Assembly (NCBI RefSeq): GCF_029601685.1
Contig: NZ_JARRIR010000009.1
Span: 1 to 64,000, forward strand
DNA length: 64,000 nt
From: Metarhizobium sp017305935
GTDB lineage: Bacteria; Pseudomonadota; Alphaproteobacteria; Rhizobiales; Rhizobiaceae
Direction of reading: 5' to 3'
The translations under genes and the position numbers were made by a program. Under the pieces are notes generated by a model. That model saw only the letters and a list, made by a program, of their open reading frames with translations. It was not told where the DNA came from and searched no databases. Position 1 is the first letter of the stretch; each line of letters starts with the position of its first letter. Shown here one piece after another: positions 54,431-64,000 of the stretch.

Positions 54431-55651
54431 ATGACTGAGACCAACAGGACCTCATTTCTTGGCCTCGCTCTGGCGCTGACCTTCGGTGCGGCATTGTTCA
54501 CCCCCCAGGCTGCCAGCGCCGACCCCGGCTTCAAGAAATGGATCGCCGGCTTCCAGGCCACGGCCATGCAGCAGGGTATCACGCAATCCACCTATCGCAA
54601 GGCTTTCGCCGGCGTCACCGATCCCGATCCGGATGTGCTGCAGAAGGCGCAGTACCAGCCCGAATTCAAGTCGCAGGTCTGGGATTACGTCGATGCCCGC
54701 GTCAATCCGTACACGGTGCGGATCGGCCGCGAGATGGCCAAGAAGCACAGGGTGACCCTGCAGGCGCTGGAACGTCATTTCGGTGTCGATAAGAATATCC
54801 TCCTTGCCATCTGGTCCATGGAATCGAATTATGGCGCAATCCTGGAAAAGGAAGATCGCCTGCACTATGTCCCCCGCGCATTGGCGACGCTCGCCTATGC
54901 CGATCCCAGGCGCGCCAAGTTCGCCCGCACGCAATTGATCGCCGCGCTGAAGATCCTGCAAAACGGCGATATCAGCGCCGACCGCATGACCGGTTCCTGG
55001 GCCGGCGCCATGGGCCATACCCAGTTCATCCCCACCAGCTACCTGCTCTATGCGGTCGACGCCGATGGCAACGGCCATCGAGACATCTGGAATTCGGTGC
55101 CGGACGCGCTGGCGACGTCGGCCAACCTGCTGATGAAGAACGGCTGGCAGGCGGGCAAGACCTGGGGCTACGAGGTCACCGTTCCACAAGGCGCGGCCAG
55201 CCAGGCCGGCAAGACGCGGTCGCTCGCCGAATGGCAGCAGCTCGGCTTCCTGCGCCCCAGCGGCAAGGGTTTCAAGAACGGCAGCGACCGCGCCACGCTG
55301 CGGCTGCTGGCCGGCGCCAACGGCCCCGGCTTCCTGATGACCAAGAACTTCTTCACGATCAAGAAATACAACGCCGCCGACACCTATGCGCTGGCCGTCG
55401 GCCTTCTTGCCGACGAAATCGCCGGCTATGGCGGCCTGCAGCAGCGCTGGCCGCGCCCGGACGGCACGCTTGACGTCAAGGAGAAGTTCGAGTTGCAGAC
55501 ACGGCTGAAGGCGCTCGGCTATTACGAGGGCGAAGTCGACGGCAATTTCGGCTCCGGCTCCAAGGCCGCCATCGCCGCCGTACAGCAGCGGCTCGGCATG
55601 GAAAGCGACGGCGAACCGTCGCAAAGGCTGCTGAAGGCGCTGCGCAAGTAA
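54431..55651 (+). CDS. Lytic murein transglycosylase (MltB family)
   Basis: A 406-residue exported murein-cleaving enzyme. Signal peptide MTETNRTSFLGLALALTFGA with cleavage near ASADP; SLT-2 domain (about 35-325) with the catalytic Glu in IWSMESNYGAILE and GSWAGAMGHTQFIPTSY; a C-terminal peptidoglycan-binding-1 domain (about 345-405, FELQTRLKALGYYEGEVDGN). The start is the ATG at 54431. Acts in the periplasm to cut the glycan backbone with a 1,6-anhydro product. It is followed 48 nt later by the DUF459 gene. Confidence 0.93.
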   Translation: MTETNRTSFLGLALALTFGAALFTPQAASADPGFKKWIAGFQATAMQQGITQSTYRKAFAGVTDPDPDVLQKAQYQPEFKSQVWDYVDARVNPYTVRIGREMAKKHRVTLQALERHFGVDKNILLAIWSMESNYGAILEKEDRLHYVPRALATLAYADPRRAKFARTQLIAALKILQNGDISADRMTGSWAGAMGHTQFIPTSYLLYAVDADGNGHRDIWNSVPDALATSANLLMKNGWQAGKTWGYEVTVPQGAASQAGKTRSLAEWQQLGFLRPSGKGFKNGSDRATLRLLAGANGPGFLMTKNFFTIKKYNAADTYALAVGLLADEIAGYGGLQQRWPRPDGTLDVKEKFELQTRLKALGYYEGEVDGNFGSGSKAAIAAVQQRLGMESDGEPSQRLLKALRK

Positions 55652-55698
55652 AGCCGCGCCCCTTTCGAGGTCAGGCGCGGCAGCAGGACGGGTGAGAC

Positions 55699-56856
55699 GT
55701 GACGGCAAGGTCCGGTGCGACAGCATGGCGAAGAACCGGGGTTATGGCTTTTCTGGCCGTGATCCTCATCCTGCCGTTGAGCGACGTGCAGGCGCAGCAG
55801 CGCGCCGAGCGGCGCACGCTCTTCCAGATGCTGTTCGGCGTGAAGCCGAAAGCCGCGCCACCGCCGCCGATCGAGGAACCGAAGAAGCAGGTGCGCCCCC
55901 GGCCGCGCAAGCGCACACCCGCACCCGCCGTCGCCGCGCCGCCGCCCGAGCCCGAGGTCGCCAAGGCGGAAAATGCCCGCAAGATTCTCGTTGTCGGCGA
56001 TTTCCTGGCGAACGGTCTCGGCGAAGGGCTGAACGACAGCTTCGCCGCGACCCCCGATGTCGCAGTCGAGACGCGCGGCGAGGTCGCTTCCGGCCTGGTG
56101 CGCGAGGACCATTTCAACTGGCAGGACAAGCTGCCCGCCGCCATCGACGAGGTGAAGCCGGCAGTCGTGGTGGTGATGATCGGCGCCAACGACCGCCAGC
56201 AGATGCTGATCAACGGCACGCGTGAAAAATTCCGCACTCAGCTCTGGCTCGACGAATACACCGCCCGCGCGGAAAAGCTTGCCGACATTGTCCACAGCCG
56301 GCATCTGCCGCTGCTCTGGGTCGGCTTGCCCGCTTTCCCGTCGCCCTCGATGACGGCGGATGCCGTTCAGCTCAACGGCATTTTCCGCACCGAGGTGGAA
56401 AAGGCCGGCGGCGAATTCATCGACATCTGGGACGGCTTCGTCGATGCCAACGGCAAGTTCGTGATCACCGGCTCGGATGTGAACGGCCAGCAGGTGCGCC
56501 TGCGCAGCGGCGACGGCATCAACATGACCAAGGCCGGCCGTCAGAAGATCGCTTTCTACGTCGAGAAATCGGTCAAACGCCTGCTCGGCGGCGTTGCGCC
56601 GGCGGAAGCGCTCGTCAGGCTCGATGCCAGCAACCTGCCCGACCTCATCCACCTGCCGCCGACCGAGCAGATCAAGATCGACCGCACCCCGCCGATCAGC
56701 CTCATCGACCCCGATCTCGACGGCGGCAAGGAATTGATGGGCGCCACACCGCCCCGCCCGGCGATCGACGTCTCCGCCCGAAAATTGCTGGTCGAACGCG
56801 GCGAGGTCGAACCCGCCCCCGCGGGGCGGATCGATGATTACCGCGTGGTGAAGTAA
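55699..56856 (+). CDS. SGNH/GDSL hydrolase-like DUF459 protein
   Basis: A 385-residue membrane-anchored or exported protein. It uses a GTG at 55699 (an ATG at 55744 is possible). Hydrophobic segment MAFLAVILILPLSDVQAQ, then a Pro/Arg-rich linker (about 50-95), and a DUF459 SGNH domain (about 98-290) with ILVVGDFLANGLGEGL where the GDS block has Phe in place of the catalytic Ser, VVVVMIGANDRQQM, and INMTKAGRQKIAFY, where a catalytic Asp/His pair would normally be. The Ser substitution suggests loss or alteration of hydrolase activity. It is probably cotranscribed with the transglycosylase, which suggests an envelope role. Confidence 0.83.
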   Translation: MTARSGATAWRRTGVMAFLAVILILPLSDVQAQQRAERRTLFQMLFGVKPKAAPPPPIEEPKKQVRPRPRKRTPAPAVAAPPPEPEVAKAENARKILVVGDFLANGLGEGLNDSFAATPDVAVETRGEVASGLVREDHFNWQDKLPAAIDEVKPAVVVVMIGANDRQQMLINGTREKFRTQLWLDEYTARAEKLADIVHSRHLPLLWVGLPAFPSPSMTADAVQLNGIFRTEVEKAGGEFIDIWDGFVDANGKFVITGSDVNGQQVRLRSGDGINMTKAGRQKIAFYVEKSVKRLLGGVAPAEALVRLDASNLPDLIHLPPTEQIKIDRTPPISLIDPDLDGGKELMGATPPRPAIDVSARKLLVERGEVEPAPAGRIDDYRVVK

Positions 56857-56867
56857 CCGGCCATCAT

Positions 56868-56892
56868 GAAAAAGCGGCGCCCCCGCGCCGCC
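56868..56892 (-). terminator. Terminator after gltD
   Basis: On the minus strand GCGGCGC-GGGG-GCGCCGC followed by five T, 25 nt after the gltD stop. Confidence 0.87.
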
Positions 56893-56916
56893 TCGACATG
56901 GAAGCCTGCCGCCCGA

Positions 56917-58371
56917 TCAGCGCGGCAGGACGGTCGATCCCATCAGCGCCTCGTCGATGGCCCGCGCAGCCTGACGTCCCTCGCGGATGGCCCAGACGAC
57001 CAGCGACTGGCCGCGGCGCACGTCGCCGGCGGCCCAGAGCTTGTCGACCGAGGTGCGGTAGTCGCGATCGTTGGCGACGACATTGGTCGAGCCGCGACGG
57101 TCGGTGTTCAGCGTCAGCCTGCCGTCCAGTTCCTTCAGCACGCTGCCGGTGAACGGCCCGCGGAAGCCGATGGCGATGAAGGCGAGATCGGCCTTGATGA
57201 CGAATTCCGTGCCGGCAACTGGCTTGCGGCGCTCGTCCACCTGACAGCACTTGACGCCGGTCAGCACCCCGTCCTCGCCGACGAATTCGAGCGTCGCCAC
57301 CTGGAATTCGCGGATCGCGCCCTCGGCCTGGCTGGAGGAGGTGCGCATCTTCGTCGCCCAGAACGGCCAGACAGCCAGCTTGTCTTCCTTCTCCGGCGGC
57401 TGCGGGCGGATGTCGAGCTGGGTGACCTTGACCGCGCCCTGGCGGAAGGCGGTGCCGACGCAGTCCGATGCGGTATCGCCGCCGCCGACGACGACCACAT
57501 GCTTGCCGCCGGCCAGGATCGGATCGCTCGGCCAGCCGGTGCTTTCGATGTTTTCGCGGCCGACGCGGCGGTTCTGCTGCACCAGATAGGGCATGGCGTC
57601 ATGGACGCCGGCGAGATCGACGCCGGGAATGCCGGCCTCACGCGGGGTTTCCGAGCCGCCGCAATAGAGGACCGCGTCGTAATCGGCAAGCAGTTGCTCG
57701 ACCTTGACATCGACGCCGACATTGACGCCGCAATGGAATGTGACGCCTTCGCCCTTCATCTGCTCGACGCGGCGGTCAATGAAGTTCTTTTCCATCTTGA
57801 AGTCGGGAATGCCGTAGCGCAGCAAGCCGCCGGGCTTGGCTTCGCGCTCGTAGAGATGCACGTCATGGCCGGCGCGGCCGAGCTGCTGGGCGGCCGCCAT
57901 GCCGGCCGGGCCGGAGCCGACGATCGCCACCTTCCTGCCGGTATGCACCGTCGCCGGCTGCGGCACGATGAAGCCGAGTTCATAGGCCTTGTCTGCGATG
58001 CCCTGCTCGACGGTCTTGATCGAGACCGGCATGTCCTCGAGATTCAGCGTGCAGGCTTCTTCGCAAGGGGCCGGGCAGACGCGGCCGGTGAATTCCGGAA
58101 AATTGTTGGTGGAATGCAGGTTGCGGATCGCCTGCTCCCAGTTGCCGTTATAGACCAGATCGTTCCAGTCGGGGATCTGGTTATGCACCGGGCAGCCGGT
58201 CGGCCCGTGGCAATAGGGGATGCCGCAGTCCATGCAGCGCGCCGCCTGCTTCTGCACTTCCTGATCCGACATCGGAATGGTGAATTCGCGGAAGTGGCGG
58301 ATGCGGTCGGAAGCCGGCTGGTACTTCATGACCTGCCGGTCGATTTCCAGAAATCCAGTGACCTTGCCCAT
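56917..58371 (-). CDS. gltD: Glutamate synthase small (beta) subunit
   Basis: A 484-residue flavoprotein that passes electrons from NADPH to the large subunit. Cysteine clusters for the Fe-S centres: CMDCGIPYCHGPTGC and CPAPCEEACTLN; FAD site VAIVGSGPAGMAAAQQLG; NADPH site VVVVGGGDTASDC. Normal length. Lies 59 bp downstream of gltB on the same strand, followed by its terminator; the two form one operon. Confidence 0.97.
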   Translation of the reverse strand: MGKVTGFLEIDRQVMKYQPASDRIRHFREFTIPMSDQEVQKQAARCMDCGIPYCHGPTGCPVHNQIPDWNDLVYNGNWEQAIRNLHSTNNFPEFTGRVCPAPCEEACTLNLEDMPVSIKTVEQGIADKAYELGFIVPQPATVHTGRKVAIVGSGPAGMAAAQQLGRAGHDVHLYEREAKPGGLLRYGIPDFKMEKNFIDRRVEQMKGEGVTFHCGVNVGVDVKVEQLLADYDAVLYCGGSETPREAGIPGVDLAGVHDAMPYLVQQNRRVGRENIESTGWPSDPILAGGKHVVVVGGGDTASDCVGTAFRQGAVKVTQLDIRPQPPEKEDKLAVWPFWATKMRTSSSQAEGAIREFQVATLEFVGEDGVLTGVKCCQVDERRKPVAGTEFVIKADLAFIAIGFRGPFTGSVLKELDGRLTLNTDRRGSTNVVANDRDYRTSVDKLWAAGDVRRGQSLVVWAIREGRQAARAIDEALMGSTVLPR

Positions 58372-58430
58372 AATATCGTCCTCAATTCATAAAAGCTGGG
58401 TGCGAAAACAAAGAGTTGGAATGTCGCGGC

Positions 58431-63155
<4,725 letters not shown>

Positions 63156-63311
63156 CTGCTCTCTCCGTTCGCAAGCCCGCAGTCTCGCGGGCAGACCGGC
63201 CTTACGCACGGCACCCGACACTATGGATGCCGGCCGTGACAGCCGCGTTGCAGTCCTGACCCTTCACGGCGCGGCCGCCGGGTTTCGGCGGCACATCGGC
63301 CCTTCGAGGCT

Positions 63312-63340
63312 GAAATAGGACAGCAGCCCTGTCCTATTTC
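63312..63340. promoter_or_regulatory. 12-bp perfect inverted repeat upstream of gltB
   Basis: GAAATAGGACAG-CAGCC-CTGTCCTATTTC lies about 157 bp before the gltB start. No T-run follows. It is a candidate operator or leader hairpin. The 433-bp gap 63156-63588 otherwise holds no gene; an AT-rich stretch near 63440-63475 could carry a promoter for the threonine-aldolase gene. Confidence 0.6.
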
Positions 63341-63588
63341 ACGGGTTCTATGCCAGAAAGATCCCCCCGCCGCAAGAGCCGAGCCTGAGATTCTTCGTCT
63401 CTGAAGCAGGAAGATTGCCGGTTATTTAAGCGTCAAGCAATAATATTACACTATATGGAGAATTTTTTGAAGATAATTGCCGAGACGATTTTTCGGCCCA
63501 AAGGCTCAACCCGGCTGTTGAATCGGCGCGGCAATTTCGTAAGGTCGCCGCAGCAAACCCGTTTCCATCATCAGACCGAAAGCCGTCG

Positions 63589-64000
63589 ATCATGTTTTTC
63601 GCTTCCGACAACTGGGCGGGCGCCCATCCCGCGATTTCCGAGCGGCTGTTCCAAGAGTCCGGCCGCTTCGCCTCCGCCTATGGCAGCAGCGACATCGACA
63701 AGAAGGTCGAGGAAGCCTTCTGCGAACTGTTCCAGCGCGAGGTGGCGGTGTTCTTCGTCGCCACCGGCACGGCGGCCAATTCGCTGGCCCTGGCAAGCCT
63801 TACGCGCCCCGGCGGCGTCGCCTTCTGCCACAACGAGGCGCATGTCACGAACGACGAATGCGGCGCCCCGGAATTCCTCTCCGGCGGCTTGCGGCTGGTG
63901 ACCGTCAACGGCGCAAACGGCAAGATCGACCCGGCCGACCTCACGGCGAGGATCGGCCGCTTCCCGCCCGGCGCCGTGCATCAGGGCCAGCCGACCGCCG
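63589..64000 (+). CDS. Threonine aldolase family protein, 5' part only
   Basis: Open from ATG 63589 to the end of the window, 137 codons. MFFASDNWAGAHPAISERLF, FASAYGSSDIDKKVEEAFCE, LFQREVAVFFVATGTAANSL and HNEAHVTNDECGAPEFLSGG match the N-terminal half of PLP-dependent low-specificity threonine aldolases. The PLP Lys lies beyond the window. Divergent from gltB. The ribosome site is weak (CGAAAG). A beta-eliminating lyase of related fold is an alternative. Confidence 0.85.
   Translation, partial: MMFFASDNWAGAHPAISERLFQESGRFASAYGSSDIDKKVEEAFCELFQREVAVFFVATGTAANSLALASLTRPGGVAFCHNEAHVTNDECGAPEFLSGGLRLVTVNGANGKIDPADLTARIGRFPPGAVHQGQPTA

Overview
The window looks like a chromosomal segment from a Rhizobiaceae-type alphaproteobacterium (Rhizobium/Agrobacterium/Shinella-like). 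Supporting features are the zapA-6S RNA-tkt-gap-pgk neighbourhood, an Omp10-like lipoprotein, homospermidine synthase, rcdA with CtrA boxes, gapR, many small alphaproteobacterial DUF proteins, and a GC-rich, strongly codon-biased core. No tRNA, rRNA, CRISPR array or transposase was found.

Bases 1-5885 form an accessory, more AT-rich block on the minus strand: two large tandem flagellin genes with duplicated upstream regions that carry CtrA-like boxes, an AT-rich orphan ORF ending in a perfect 14-bp hairpin, and a tyrosine-recombinase integrase. The block abuts the 3' end of a 6S RNA gene, which looks like an island junction. The core then runs: 6S RNA, zapA and a DUF4164 coiled-coil gene (minus); tkt, gap, a glycolipid-binding-domain gene, a K+/H+ antiporter, pgk and a PhzF-like gene (plus, 7-15 kb); and an MFS transporter with a DUF1192 gene. 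At 17.2-18.1 kb a regulatory region with two perfect CtrA boxes and a candidate small RNA precedes rcdA.

From 18 to 30 kb lie rpmE, an MsbA-like ABC exporter, a MotA/MotB-like proton-channel pair, an inositol-monophosphatase-family gene, a YkgJ/Sel1/thiE cluster, a VOC protein divergent from an ArsR-type regulator, two divergent DUF465 genes, purE-purK, rpmJ, a TPR protein and an alpha/beta hydrolase. From 30 to 45 kb lie DUF1036-pyk (minus), an N-formylglutamate-amidohydrolase-like gene with DUF1244, gapR, a DUF882 peptidase-like protein, a sigma-54-type response regulator, an M3 oligopeptidase, pabB with an overlapping class IV aminotransferase, a YciI gene, a DUF3445 gene and homospermidine synthase.

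From 45 to 64 kb are an Omp10-like lipoprotein, a periplasmic 5'-nucleotidase with C-terminal LysM, hemH, an SPFH/NfeD pair, kdsD, an outer-membrane barrel, galU, a lytic transglycosylase, a DUF459 protein, glutamate synthase (gltB-gltD, minus), and the 5' part of a threonine-aldolase gene cut by the window end. Themes are central carbon metabolism (tkt, gap, pgk, pyk), envelope biogenesis, nitrogen assimilation (gltBD) and CtrA-linked cell-cycle control (rcdA, gapR). Most of the core is ordinary. The least explained parts are the flagellin/integrase block beside 6S RNA and the CtrA-boxed small-RNA candidate upstream of rcdA.
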